DNA of 64,000 nucleotides from Phycisphaerae bacterium (GTDB lineage: Bacteria; Planctomycetota; Phycisphaerae; UBA1845; PWPN01), in NCBI GenBank assembly GCA_030372985.1, contig JAUCQB010000039.1:19927-83926 (forward strand). Direction: 5' to 3'. The position numbers were made by a program, and so were the translations under genes. The notes under the pieces are model-generated. The model ran no database searches, was not told where the DNA came from, and was given only the letters and a program-made list of their open reading frames with translations. Every line of letters starts with the position of its first letter. Position 1 is the first letter of the stretch. Shown here one piece after another: positions 20,951 through 30,700 of this stretch.

Positions 20951-20979
20951 TTGACTGCCCTGCCCGGCGATGCTAATTT
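20951..20979 (+). promoter_or_regulatory. Promoter of the 25-residue peptide gene
   Basis: TTGACT (20951-20956), 17 bp, TAATTT (20974-20979). The predicted start is near 20986, giving a 5' leader of about 50 nt before the peptide ATG. Confidence 0.5.
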
Positions 20980-21037
20980 GTGGGCTGATCCCGTTCGCGT
21001 CACGCGGGACTCGTATCATCGTTCATGGAGGTGCGCC

Positions 21038-21115
21038 ATGGCTAAGAAGAGGGCCAAGAAGGCCGGCAGCAAGAAGGCCGCCAAGAAGAGCGGCAAGAAA
21101 TGCTGCTGCAAGTGA
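21038..21115 (+). CDS. 25-residue Lys-rich peptide ending in three cysteines
   Basis: A very short ORF: ATG 21038 preceded by TGGAGGTGC at ideal spacing. The peptide starts MAKKRAKKAG, is about half Lys plus Arg, repeats KKAxKK units and ends KKCCCK. It has its own promoter (20951-20979) and a hairpin terminator (21139-21170), so it is a complete monocistronic unit. The body resembles lysine-rich histone-H1-like DNA-binding tails; the CCC end could bind metal or form disulfides. There is no homologue the annotator can name. Confidence 0.6.
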   Translation: MAKKRAKKAGSKKAAKKSGKKCCCK

Positions 21116-21138
21116 GACAGATGTCTTTCGGGCAAAGC

Positions 21139-21170
21139 GGGCGGTCATATCGGGCCGCCCATTTGCTTTT
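21139..21170 (+). terminator. Probable terminator after the 25-residue peptide
   Basis: Stem GGGCGG (21139-21144) and CCGCCC (21155-21160) with a 10-nt loop, followed by atttgctttt. It is of modest strength, 24 bp after the stop codon. Confidence 0.5.
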
Positions 21171-21370
21171 CCGAACCGCGGATTGACCGAGTGCCTGCGT
21201 TCGCCAGACGGCCGGCGCATCTCCGTCCAAAGATCCGCGGCACTTGTGGCGACCATCTCACAGCGAACCTTTTCCACCAAGGCGTGACTGGGCGGACCGG
21301 TCCCTCTCTTCCCAGTTGGCGCCATTTTGTCACGATCCCCGACCGGGCACAGGCCGTCCTCGACCCATCT

Positions 21371-21399
21371 TTGGCAGGCTCGATGTGTCCAGGTATGAT
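21371..21399 (+). promoter_or_regulatory. Sigma70-type promoter of the M48 protease gene
   Basis: TTGGCA (21371-21376), 17 bp, TATGAT (21394-21399). It lies about 49 bp upstream of the ribosome site and ATG at 21448. Confidence 0.6.
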
Positions 21400-21447
21400 A
21401 GGCGGGCATCAACCACCGCCGATGTTGACGAAGGGAGGTGCGGCGCC

Positions 21448-22257
21448 ATGAAGCATCGAGGCGCAGTTCTGCTCGTCATTGGCCTGGTATCGGCCGGCCT
21501 GTGGTCCGCAGGATGCTCCACCGTAGCCGAGACGGGGCGAACACAGATGATGCTCGTGTCGGCTGAACAGGAGCAGCGGCTCGGCCTTGACGCCTACCAG
21601 GAGGTACTGGCCAAAGAGAAACGCAGCAGCGACCAGCGGATGACGGCCATCGTCGAGCGCGTCGGCCGACGGATCGCCGCTGTTGCCAATCGTCCTGACT
21701 TTCAATGGGAGTTTGCCCTGCTCGAATCCGACCAGGTCAACGCCTTCTGCTTGCCCGGCGGCAAGATTGCCGTGTACACCGGGCTGCTGCCGGTCGCCAA
21801 GAATGAGGCCGGGCTGGCCGCGGTCGTCGGTCATGAGGTGGCACACGCCGTCGCACGGCATGGCGGGGAACGCCTCAGCCAGCGCATGAGCGCAGAGATT
21901 ATTCAGGAACTGCTGGCTACCGGCCTGAGCAGGGCCTCGCCGACGGTGCGCACGGGAGCGCTGCAGGCCTTCGGCATCGGAACCAATGTGGGCGTGCTGC
22001 TGCCGTACAGCCGGACGCATGAAACCGAGGCCGATCAGATCGGCCTGATGTACGCGGCCAGGGCCGGCTACGACCCGCGAGAGGCCGTGGCCCTGTGGCA
22101 GCGGATGGAGGCGGTCGGCAAGAACCGTCCACCCGAGTTCCTCTCCACTCACCCCCGCGAGGGACGTCGCATCGAGCGGCTTGGGGAACTCATGCCCGAA
22201 GCCATGAAGGCCTACGAGGCCTGCCCGCATCGTTATGGACTGGGTGAGACCTGGTGA
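21448..22257 (+). CDS. M48-family zinc metalloprotease lipoprotein
   Basis: 269 residues from ATG 21448 after AAGGGAGG. A signal peptide ends in a lipobox (LWSAGC), so the protein is membrane-anchored outside the cytoplasm. The M48 motif VVGHEVAHAVARHGG supplies HExxH, and the third zinc ligand is in HETEADQIGLMYAARAGYDP. Length and layout match small periplasmic quality-control proteases such as LoiP (YggG). It has its own promoter and ends before the convergent TPR-like gene. Confidence 0.9.
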   Translation: MKHRGAVLLVIGLVSAGLWSAGCSTVAETGRTQMMLVSAEQEQRLGLDAYQEVLAKEKRSSDQRMTAIVERVGRRIAAVANRPDFQWEFALLESDQVNAFCLPGGKIAVYTGLLPVAKNEAGLAAVVGHEVAHAVARHGGERLSQRMSAEIIQELLATGLSRASPTVRTGALQAFGIGTNVGVLLPYSRTHETEADQIGLMYAARAGYDPREAVALWQRMEAVGKNRPPEFLSTHPREGRRIERLGELMPEAMKAYEACPHRYGLGETW

Positions 22258-22363
22258 TGACGCACTCCGCAGCGCGACCGAAGCACAAAAAGCAGGCCAG
22301 CGAACCGAATCGGCAACGCGATCGATGATGGACACCCGCCCAGCCGGGGGTAGCACAAGGGAA

Positions 22364-23494
22364 TCAGGATTGCGGTGCCTGGCGCCGTGCAAGCTCCTCC
22401 AACCGGCCAATCTGTCCGCGCAGGGCGTTGGCCTGCGGACTGAGCGGGTATTCGTTCAGGATGCGCCGCGCCAGGGCTAAGGCATCCCAATACTGCTGCT
22501 TCTGAATGTACTGCTTGATGTAACGTTCGAGCGTCTGGCGGGACTGGATCTCAGCGTTGGCCTCGAGCGTCGGCAACTGGTTTCTGAGCACATCGGTATC
22601 CGGGCCGGCGGGGAAGGTCTCGATGAACTTCCGGGCTGCTGACTGGGCCTCCTGCCAGCGCTTCTGATTCACGAACTGCTGAATCTCGTCGTGCATCCTC
22701 TGGCGATTAAGCTGCTCGAACTTTTTCTTCTCCTGGCGCAGTCTTTCCAGCAGGGCATTGGGTTCTGTGGCCGAAGGGTACTTCCGAGCCAACTCCAGAA
22801 CGGTCCGCTCGGCCTCGTCCCATCGTCCCTGAGCGATCACATCCTTGACGAACTGCGTGACGCGGGTCACGTCGTTCGCCAAAGCCGCGTTGGCTGCTTT
22901 CTCCAGGCGGTCGGCGCTCTCGGCGAGGCGGCGATCCTGGCCAAAACGCTCGGACAGGGCGGTCAATTCCTCGCGGGCCTGATGAAACTCGTTGGTGCTG
23001 ATGAGATGGTCAATCACCGCCAGACGCCGGCCCAATTCACGCTCGACCATTGTGCGATACCGGGCGGCTCGCTCCTGCTCGGGCAGCAGGAGGACCTCGT
23101 GAATCCGCTCCAGCAACGTGCGAAGCTCGACCGGGTTGACGGTGGTACTCTGGGCGTAGGTGTGGGCCTGTGTCCGCGCCATGCTCTGCTCGGCGAGAAT
23201 GGCGGTCTGCTGGTCGACGGCGGTCAACTTCTCAACGAGAGCGTCAATCTGGCGGTAGATGATGATGCCGATGATCAGCAGGCCGCAAGCGGCCAGCACG
23301 CCGATGAGCAGCGCGGCAATCGCCAGGATCTCCATTCCCGTTACCACGCCCTGTCGGGCGACGAGCACCACCACCGCCGGCAATGCCAGGACGGTCAGAG
23401 CCCCGACGGCGATCAGGATGGAGATGATCGCGTGGGGGGCCCAGCGGCTCGAACGGCTGAACAGATCGATCGGACCGATCGGAGTCAGACTCAT
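22364..23494 (-). CDS. Membrane-anchored TPR-like repeat protein
   Basis: 376 residues, ATG 23494 after GGAGG. Two N-terminal helices (ISILIAVGALTVLALPAVVV and ILAIAALLIGVLAACGLLII) are followed by a short coiled-coil and then helical repeats of TPR type, with recurring patterns such as WDEAERTVLELARKYP, WQEAQSAARKFIETFP and WDALALARRILNEYPLS. Such repeats usually scaffold protein complexes. The soluble part presumably faces the cytoplasm. No specific partner is indicated by the neighbours. Confidence 0.75.
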   Translation of the reverse strand: MSLTPIGPIDLFSRSSRWAPHAIISILIAVGALTVLALPAVVVLVARQGVVTGMEILAIAALLIGVLAACGLLIIGIIIYRQIDALVEKLTAVDQQTAILAEQSMARTQAHTYAQSTTVNPVELRTLLERIHEVLLLPEQERAARYRTMVERELGRRLAVIDHLISTNEFHQAREELTALSERFGQDRRLAESADRLEKAANAALANDVTRVTQFVKDVIAQGRWDEAERTVLELARKYPSATEPNALLERLRQEKKKFEQLNRQRMHDEIQQFVNQKRWQEAQSAARKFIETFPAGPDTDVLRNQLPTLEANAEIQSRQTLERYIKQYIQKQQYWDALALARRILNEYPLSPQANALRGQIGRLEELARRQAPQS

Positions 23495-23617
23495 GCCGAA
23501 ACCTCCGGAGTACGAGCCCTCTTGTGGCAGGCCTGGAACGAGCCTCGCCAGCCCGGCCAGCGGTTATATCGGCACCTCCCGGTATGGAGGCCACCGGAAC
23601 TCGAGCCTACGGGGTTC

Positions 23618-24004
23618 TCAGCCCGGCCGGTCGCCTTGGTCGGTGGACGGTGCGGAATCGGCCACCTCCTCGGGCAACCGGTGCATGGACCACACGTCGT
23701 CCACGGGTGTCGGAGGGTGAGGACGAGCCAGCAGATACCTGCGGAACCTTCGACTCCAGCGAAGGAAAGCCACCGTGGATACCGTGAAGATGCCGATCAG
23801 CACCAGCAGCCAGAACAGCACGGCCTGCAGCATCCGGGCCGTGGCTTTGTTGTCCGGAAGCGGGCCGGGACCCGAAGCGGTGGTCTCATAGATCTCGTAC
23901 TGGTACTGGAGCGTCAGAAAAACGCCCAAGAGAACAAACAACAACCCACCGATGCAGAGGATCGCGGCCAAACGGCAACGATCCTCTTCAGCTACGCCGG
24001 CCAT
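23618..24004 (-). CDS. Small two-helix membrane protein, unknown
   Basis: 128 residues, ATG 24004 after AGGGGTGG. Two membrane segments (AAILCIGGLLFVLLGVFL and LQAVLFWLLVLIGIFTVSTV) are separated by a polar loop. A basic stretch and a Pro-rich polar tail follow. No family is recognised. It is co-directional with the TPR-like gene 123 bp downstream and may share its transcript. Confidence 0.55.
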   Translation of the reverse strand: MAGVAEEDRCRLAAILCIGGLLFVLLGVFLTLQYQYEIYETTASGPGPLPDNKATARMLQAVLFWLLVLIGIFTVSTVAFLRWSRRFRRYLLARPHPPTPVDDVWSMHRLPEEVADSAPSTDQGDRPG

Positions 24005-24445
24005 CGTCCACCCCTGTCGCTGGACTCTTGATTGTCACCTCATTGTACGCTGGACCAGGTGCCAGGCGGCAAGCCTGCCTTTCACCTTGCTTCCGTGTGG
24101 CGACATCCCTCACCGGAGCCGCCTCGACTCCGGGATCCGGAAAACAAGGCGCGGACTGTGTTGCCTGTAATGAGACATAAGTCCTTTCCCGGAAAAGACT
24201 TACAAGAACTCAGTCCCTGGTCATGGCAGGCGACCGGGAGATCTGTCGCCGGCGCATGTTCGGCAGAACGGGATTCAGTCCAAGCACAGCGCGCTGGTTG
24301 CGGTGATTGGAGATGTTGACGAGCACCTGACCTCACAATAGCGGCCGGCAGTAAGCTGGATGGTATCTGGCGTGGCCACTGACATGCGCACCCTCGGCAT
24401 GCTTTTGCCTCAGCCGGCTTGTCGGCAGCCCACGATACGGACACA
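24005..24445. other. Gene-free spacer upstream of the bioF pair
   Basis: No gene is recognised. The only structured element is a near-perfect 23-bp palindrome at 24179-24201 (AAGTCcTTTCC-c-GGAAAaGACTT, with two mismatched pairs). It could be an operator or a small hairpin and lies about 245 bp upstream of the small ORF before bioF. Confidence 0.45.
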
Positions 24446-24673
24446 ATGGAGCCTATGTTGGCGGATGCTGCATCGATCCTGGGGATCACACTCCTTATGG
24501 CCGCGGCGGTCGGGTTCATCGCTATCCTGCTGCAGCAACGAAGCGGCTCGGGCTGCGGATGCTCCTGTGAGAAGCTGATTTGTCCGCCCAGGCCCAATGA
24601 TGACCCCGCCGGTAACAAGCAAGCGAACCCATCGAGCCCACAGGCAGACGACGCAAATCGGCAGTCGGAATAA
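24446..24673 (+). CDS. Small membrane protein with Cys-rich juxtamembrane motif
   Basis: 75 residues; the start is probably ATG 24446 or 24455. One membrane helix (SILGITLLMAAAVGFIAILL) is followed by a GCGCSCEKLICPP cluster (four Cys in ten residues) and a polar tail. It ends 5 bp before the bioF ATG, so coupling with bioF is likely. The cysteine cluster could bind metal or a cofactor. No family is recognised. Confidence 0.5.
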   Translation: MEPMLADAASILGITLLMAAAVGFIAILLQQRSGSGCGCSCEKLICPPRPNDDPAGNKQANPSSPQADDANRQSE

Positions 24674-24678
24674 GCCGA

Positions 24679-25875
24679 ATGAAGCCAAGCGCGATTCCCC
24701 AGAACTGGTCCGATCGGTTGGCAGATCTGGAACTTCAAGGGCTCCGGCGGTCGCTGCGAATCCTGGAATCGGCCCAGGGTCCATACGTCACTGTCAGTGG
24801 CCGCAGCCTCATGAACCTCTCAAGCAACGACTACCTCGGTCTGGCCGCCCATCCACATCTGATCCGGGCGGTCAAACAGGCTGTCGAATGCTGGGGGTGG
24901 GGCGCTGGCGGGTCCCGGCTGGTTTCGGGCACGATGGGAATCCACGCCGATCTTGAAGCACGGCTCGCGAGCTTCAAGGGGACTGAGGCCGCGCTGGTTT
25001 GCTCAACGGGATACCAGGCAAACCTTGCTGCCATCCGCAGCCTCGCAGGTCGGGGCGACGTGATATTTCTAGATAAATTGAATCATGCTAGTATCATCGA
25101 CGCCGCATTTGCGCGAGGGCATGCTGGATTCGAGTCCCCTGCCGTTCGGGTCTTCCCTCATCGGGATTACAGCCGATTGGCACAGCTCTTAGAGCGCACA
25201 AGATCGGTCGGAAGAAGGATCATCGTGACCGATTCAGTCTTCAGCATGGAAGGGGACTTTTCTGATCTTTCAGCGATCGTTGAACTTAAGAAGCGTCACG
25301 ATGCCCTCCTGATCGTTGACGAGGCGCACGCGACCGGTATTTGGGGGGAACGAGGCCGGGGTCTGGCAGAGGCCATGGGGATCGCTGCAGACGTTGACGT
25401 TACGGTTGGGACGCTCAGCAAGGCGCTTGGAGGGCTGGGCGGTTTCATCACCGCATCCCGGGCCATCATCGATTGGCTGGTCAACACCGCACGTCCCTTT
25501 ATCTACACAACCGCCTTACCGCCTGCCGCATGTGCTGCCGCGATGGCCGCACTGGACATCATCGATCGGGAACCCGATCGCCGCTTGCGACTGGTCGAGC
25601 TGGCTGCCTGGTTTCGCGATGAGGTCACCGGTCGCCTGGGGCTGGACATTGCCGGATCGTGCAGCCAGATAGTCCCGGTCGTCGTTGGTCCGGCGGATCG
25701 GGCTGTCGAGTTGTCGCGGAACCTGGAGGAAGCCGGTTTTCTGGTTCCAGCTATCCGACCGCCAACGGTCCCAAGAGGTAAGTCCCGTTTGCGCATTAGT
25801 TTATGCTCCGAGCACCGGCGGACGGATCTCGTAAGACTCATCGAGGTTCTCGGCAGGATCTGGCGAAGCGAATGA
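24679..25875 (+). CDS. bioF: 8-amino-7-oxononanoate synthase (alpha-oxoamine synthase family)
   Basis: 398 residues. PLP-dependent enzyme that condenses pimeloyl-ACP or -CoA with L-alanine in biotin synthesis. Visible features: NLSSNDYLGLAAHP near the N-terminus, GWGAGGSRLVSGTMGIHADL, the DEAHATGIWGERGRGL metal/PLP region and the PLP lysine in VGTLSKALGGLGGF. Length is as expected. No other bio genes are in the window, so related enzymes of the family (2-amino-3-ketobutyrate ligase, serine palmitoyltransferase-like) cannot be fully excluded. The BioF-like LPPAACAAAMAAL segment supports the call. Confidence 0.82.
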   Translation: MKPSAIPQNWSDRLADLELQGLRRSLRILESAQGPYVTVSGRSLMNLSSNDYLGLAAHPHLIRAVKQAVECWGWGAGGSRLVSGTMGIHADLEARLASFKGTEAALVCSTGYQANLAAIRSLAGRGDVIFLDKLNHASIIDAAFARGHAGFESPAVRVFPHRDYSRLAQLLERTRSVGRRIIVTDSVFSMEGDFSDLSAIVELKKRHDALLIVDEAHATGIWGERGRGLAEAMGIAADVDVTVGTLSKALGGLGGFITASRAIIDWLVNTARPFIYTTALPPAACAAAMAALDIIDREPDRRLRLVELAAWFRDEVTGRLGLDIAGSCSQIVPVVVGPADRAVELSRNLEEAGFLVPAIRPPTVPRGKSRLRISLCSEHRRTDLVRLIEVLGRIWRSE

Positions 25876-26256
25876 GCCCACCCCAGCGTTGCATATGGCA
25901 AGGCTGAGGAATGAGGAACGTCGAACGCAGGATTGAGAATGGCAATTGTTCTGTCGCGCAGACGGCCAAATGCGCTGGCGGTGGTGTTTCGCTGCAAGGC
26001 AAGAGACCCGGGAAGAAGCCCGTCCCCAGGGCGTTATCGGAGTGTTCCTGGTCGGGTTTGATGCCACCGAAGGGGCTGGGTGATAAGTGTAGGCGCGTTG
26101 AAGCGGTCTGGCCGGCCCCCAAAGACTTGGACGGTGCAAGCAGCAGACAGCCGGGAGGTCCAACAGGTTTAGCGGCAAGCTGGATCGGGATTGGTTGATC
26201 TTTGCCAGCGGTTTGACTAAGTTACTTATGACAATACCGGTTTTGCCGGATGGCCT
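25876..26256. other. Gene-free spacer with low-complexity repeat
   Basis: About 380 bp without a convincing gene. It includes a purine-rich GGAATGAGGAACGTCGAACG-type tract at about 25905-25950, of the kind dispersed between genes in Planctomycete genomes. Candidate promoter elements for the tRNA (TTGACT at about 26211) are weak. Confidence 0.5.
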
Positions 26257-26329
26257 GCCCCCATCGTCTAGTGGCCTAGGATATCAGGTTCTCATCCTGG
26301 AGACAGGGGTTCGAGTCCCCTTGGGGGTA
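26257..26329 (+). tRNA. tRNA-Glu (anticodon CTC)
   Basis: A 73-nt cloverleaf: acceptor GCCCCCA / TGGGGGT (first pair G-T), D arm GTCTAGTGGCCTAGGAT, anticodon stem TCAGG / CCTGG with loop TTCTCAT giving anticodon CTC, and T arm AGGGG-TTCGAGT-CCCCT. The discriminator is A. CCA is not encoded. The sequence closely follows bacterial tRNA-Glu. A strong terminator lies 28 bp downstream. Confidence 0.95.
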
Positions 26330-26357
26330 TCCGGCGGCGGAAGCTGCCATCTGATGA

Positions 26358-26390
26358 CAGGAGCGGTCATAAGTGACCGCTCCTGCTGTT
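26358..26390 (+). terminator. Strong rho-independent terminator after tRNA-Glu
   Basis: Perfect 12-bp stem CAGGAGCGGTCA (26358-26369) and TGACCGCTCCTG (26374-26385) with a TAAG tetraloop, then ctgttttta. Orientation and distance fit the tRNA transcript. Confidence 0.9.
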
Positions 26391-26479
26391 TTTACAGATG
26401 GATCACGGCTGTGCGTTGTTGATTCCGGAGTGCCATCCGATGACAGCGTGAGGCTGACCTTGCCGCTCGGGTCATGGCA

Positions 26480-27102
26480 CATGGCGCACGGGTACGCAGG
26501 GTCCGGACTTCCCTGACATTCCCATCGGCGGCTGGGTTGGCACGATCGAGGAGGCGCGATCCGAGAAGAACAAGGGATTCTACGTCATCGCCTGGCCCCG
26601 GGCGACCCTCGCGGCTCTCCATTCCGTCTACAAGAAGAGATGTGAACGGGATGGCCTGGACTGCGAACACGACAACCTGACGGACGACGAACTCGAACCA
26701 TATGCCGGGGAACCGCTGAGCATCGAGGAGCCCACCGGGATCGGGACGCCTGCGTTGTCTCCCGACAACCAGGATGACCGGATCCGCGTAATCCTCGGAC
26801 TCACGGGCAATGATCCACTGCCCGACGGGGACCAAGAAACGCTTGAGAAGGACCGGGAGTACCTGAGTCACCACCTGTTGTTGCCGTTTGCCGCCCGGCA
26901 CCGTCGCGAAGATGGTCCTGACAACGATATCACGGTCACGTGCCTGCCTGACCCCGACGACTGTGACTGCGACGAGTTCTCAGGCCTGTGCTGCGAAGGC
27001 CGTTGTGGATGACGGAAGATCACCGTGTCCCTCGGCGAAATGGAGGTGCAGAAGGGCAATCCCCATTACCAGCCTGTCGAAGACTATCTTTACTGGTTTT
27101 GA
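26480..27102 (+). pseudogene. Decayed gene of a Planctomycete conserved hypothetical family
   Basis: An open frame without any usable start codon encodes PDFPDIPIGGWVGTIEEA, then YVIAWPRATLAALHSVYKKR, EPLSIEEPTGIGTPALSPDN and DPDDCDCDEFSGLC. An in-frame TGA (27010-27012) interrupts it. The same frame continues afterwards with LGEMEVQKGNPHYQPVEDYL and stops at 27100-27102. The annotator remembers this motif order from a Planctomycete family often named calcium-binding or hypothetical protein. The missing start and internal stop indicate a pseudogene, unless the window sequence contains an error. Confidence 0.65.
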
Positions 27103-27728
27103 ACTACCGGTCGAGAAGCCCTCACACTGCGGCCGCCTTTAGATCGGGCCCGCATTTTGCACCTCCCCATCATCCCCTCGTCATCCCGTCAGTGGATACC
27201 GCGCGCTATGATGACTTGAGCGTCGGGAACGGAGGACCTACTGTGAGCCTTTTGAGGCCGCTGCGTGATGAGTCGTTCCGCTGTCGAAATCGCAAGCAGA
27301 TCTTTCTGGACGCGAGTGTCGCGGGCGTCGAGGATGGCCGGCCGCCCTGCCGGATGTGGCGTTCTCCCGCCCTCCAGTGGTGTGAAAGCGGCCGAGAGGG
27401 AGCAGGCCGCGTGGCAGCATGCTCAAGATCTGCCCCGAGAGAACCCGGGGAGAATGTCCATGGCCGGTGGGGACGGCCAAAGAATGCCAAGGCAGACCGC
27501 CTTCCTGCGGGCCGCCAAAGCACCTTGTGATCCAGAAACATGCGCGTCAACCGCGCACCCATCACGACGGAGGAGAGCACGAAGGTTAACAAGCTCCGAC
27601 AGGACTTGCGTGGCGGGCTTTCAGCCGGTCGATGGGAGCGGCAAGATGCCGTCCCACGCAGGGTTTTGTAGGCGTCCATCAGTCGCCTGGCCGGGTCGCC
27701 TGCCAATCAAGCCGGTGCTCCGGCTTCG
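27103..27728. other. Gene-poor stretch with a weak ORF and hairpin repeat
   Basis: No secure gene. A GTG-started ORF (27243-27530, 95 codons, beginning SLLRPLRDESFRCRNRK after the stop-free leader) has a good GGAGGA ribosome site and a TATGAT box at 27207, but its C-terminal half looks random, so it may be a remnant. The region also holds twin-hairpin repeat copy 2 (27611-27657) and a 7-bp hairpin at 27709-27726. Confidence 0.4.
27611..27657. repeat. Interspersed twin-hairpin repeat, copy 2
   Basis: A GGGCTTTCAGCC hairpin, then GCGGCAagaTGCCGTCCCAC. It has the same arrangement and shared bases as 1678-1727 but is more diverged (about 70 percent alike by eye). Confidence 0.5.
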
Positions 27729-30700
27729 CTACTGATCGTCACAGGTCTTGGCTGCTGGAATACCCGCGCCGGTCGCGCAGATCTCGAACGCGTCGAGGTC
27801 GGGCGAGTCGATGCTGCCGCTCCCGTCGTGGTCCAGGCAGCCGCAACCGCCGGGGATTCCGCCTCCTGTTCCTGTGAAGCAGGCCTGGAGCTGGGCGAAG
27901 TCTGTCTGGTCCACGTCGCCGTCCGCGTCAGCATCGGCAAACGGGTTGGGGCAGTCCGTCGCCAGCGGGCAGTCGACACAGGCCTTGACGCTGTCGATCC
28001 AGCCTTGTCCGTTGCCATCGACGATGTTGTGGAACGCTGCAAACAGGAACGCACCGTTGTCGAACTCGTCGGTGATAGCGGCGCCAGCGAGGCCTTCGCC
28101 CAGACTGTCGGCGTCCCATCCGCCAAGGACCTTCCCTGAGCCCGTGTCGAAGCTGATGCCCGGGCGTGAGGCCTCCGTGGGCCAGACGCTGTAGACGGCG
28201 CCGGCGTTCTGGGAGAAGCCGACCTTCCAACCATTCTGGTCGAGTTCGATGGTGACCACCAGCGGCTTGGCGGGCGTGATCGAATGCACGTTCGTCAGTT
28301 CGAAAACCACCGGCGTTTCGAGCCCGTTGGCGTCCTCGCCACTTGTAGCCTCCGGGTGGGTGGAGTTCACCACACGAATGCTGCCCTTCACGGTGATGTT
28401 CTCGGTGGGTGAGTCGACGTAGCCGCTGTAGTACAGATTCACGTACAGACCGCCCTGCGTGTTCCGGTAGAGCTCGCTCCAATAGGTGTTCGCGGCATTT
28501 GCAGAGATGACGCCCAGTTCGTGAGAGCATTCCGCGTCATCGGCGTTGGGCCAGCCGGTGCTGCCGCCGGCGGCGGTCAGCTGGACATAGTTGATCACCC
28601 ATTCGATACGGATGCCGTCGGCGTTCATGAACGGGAATTCACCCGCGGGCTTGGAGGAGATCCCGGTCCAGACGTACGGACCCGAGATGCCCAGGATCTT
28701 CAGAGAGCTGTCTGCCTCCGACGGAGCACCCTTGGCCTGGTACGGCACGTACCATCCGCCGCCGACACCGTTCACGTTCGTGCCGACGGCGTTGTCGTCG
28801 AAATCGTCGTTTACATACATTCCGCCCACGATGACCAGGCTCGAATCGATCTGGATGCTGTCGCCGCCCAGCCAACCGGAGGCGGCGTTCGGCGTGGCGG
28901 TCAGAATCGTTGTGCCGTAGCCTCCGCTGACGGGGGTCACGGTCAGCACCGCGCTGGTCAAGCCGTCGGGAATCGGATAAGCGGTACCAGGCGTTATGGC
29001 CACGACGCCGTAACCCGGTATGTCGACGGAGACTGTGACGATCGACGTGCTGAAGGAGAACGTGAGCTCAAGCCCGCTGGAACTCTGGCCGGAGGGCGCC
29101 GACAGCGTCACGTTCACCGGCGTCAGGTTCGTCGGGTCAACGAACTCAATTTCGTGAATATCGAACGTCATGGCCACCGAACCGTAGTGGGCGCCGATCC
29201 GTTCGGGCGACAGCGCCGTGTCGTAGATGGCCACTTCGTCGATCTTGCCCGGGAAGCCCCAGTCGCCCTGCGGGTCGATGGTGCCGATCTGGAAGTTGCC
29301 CAGGAAACCGGTGGGCGGCAGCAGTTGGAAGTCGGCCTGGTTGATGACTTGCACGCCGTTGACGTAATAGTCCAACTTGCCTGCGTTGAACACCGACACC
29401 ACGTGGAACCATTGTTCACCCTCCGGCAGACCGCCGGGGATGGACCCGTTCACGTACCACTCGGGGAGGTTCTCGACACCTATGGTCGCGTCGCTGGTCC
29501 GCATCTCCAGGGCGTAGTGGGGGTTATCATAATCGTCGGCGCTGGATACGATACCGGGCCGGTAATTGAAGAACGGCCAACCGAAGTTGTCGCTTCGATA
29601 TTTGATCCCCGCTGCCGGGGCGATCCAGGCCTCGATAGTCCCCACTCCCGTCCAGACTCCGGGCGATGTTTCCTCAACAAGTTTGAAGGCGTCCACAGCT
29701 CCCATGCTGACCATGCCACCGCTCTTGCCGCTGTTGTCCAGTGCCAAGGCCTGTCCTCCGCAAAAACCCGAAGTCCAGTCAATGGGCTCGACGAGCGTGC
29801 CGTTGTGGCCGTGGCCCGAGTTGTCGGTGACGGAGGTGGTGTCGCCCTCAAAGCTGTAGTAGCCGATCGGAGCGTCGGCCATGACCTGGGCGGCGTAAGC
29901 TGCCCTGCTGGGTAGCGGTGTCGTGGGCGGAGCGACGCCGACCGCGGCCAAGTAGTGCTGGGCAATCGCGCTGTCGCTCACCTGGCCGGCATAGACGGCC
30001 ACCTCATCGATCAGGCCGACGAACCCACCGGCGCCGTTCGGCTCAGCCGCACCGATCTGGAACGTCGCATCCGTCTTCGCGCCAAGGAACCCCCAGAAAT
30101 CGCCGAGCAGGATGCCGTTGACAAAGATCCGAGTGGTCGGGTAGCCGTAACCCTCGTAATCGGGAGTGAACACGAACGCGACGTGATACCACTGATCCGA
30201 CCGGAAATCCCAATACTCCGGGTGATAGCCCATGATCCCGCCGTAGACGCCCCACCCGAGCCGCGTCTTCTCAAGGTGCATACTCCAGCGGCTGGAAGGG
30301 TTGGGATCGCCGCCCGACGTGACGTCGCGCACGGAGGCCAGCGCCGGATTGGAGCTTGGCGGTGTCACCGGATCCCAGCTTGGGCGAACCCACATCTCCA
30401 CCGTGCCGGGTGTGGCCAACTCCGCTGACTGACCACCGAAGGCAAACTCGGCAACCGCGCCAAAAGTGACCCAGCCCGTCCCAGTGAGCGACAGAGCGTT
30501 GCCCGCCCCGCCGAAGCCTTCACCGTCTGCGGTGAAGGCCGCCGTCCCTTGCAGCGTGCCGGTGGGGTCCGGCAACGCGGTCGTGTAAGTGTCTGACACG
30601 CTGGGCGCCGAGTCGTCGTCGAAGGTGAAGTAGCTGATGAGGTTCGTCTCGGCATTGACCGCGTCCTGATACTCGTTCAATCCGGCGAAGGCCGCCGGCA

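Noticed and set aside
27709..27726. Hairpin AAGCCGG-tgct-CCGGCTT at the end of the LamG/dockerin gene
   Set aside because: No T-run follows on the minus strand, so it is not called a terminator.
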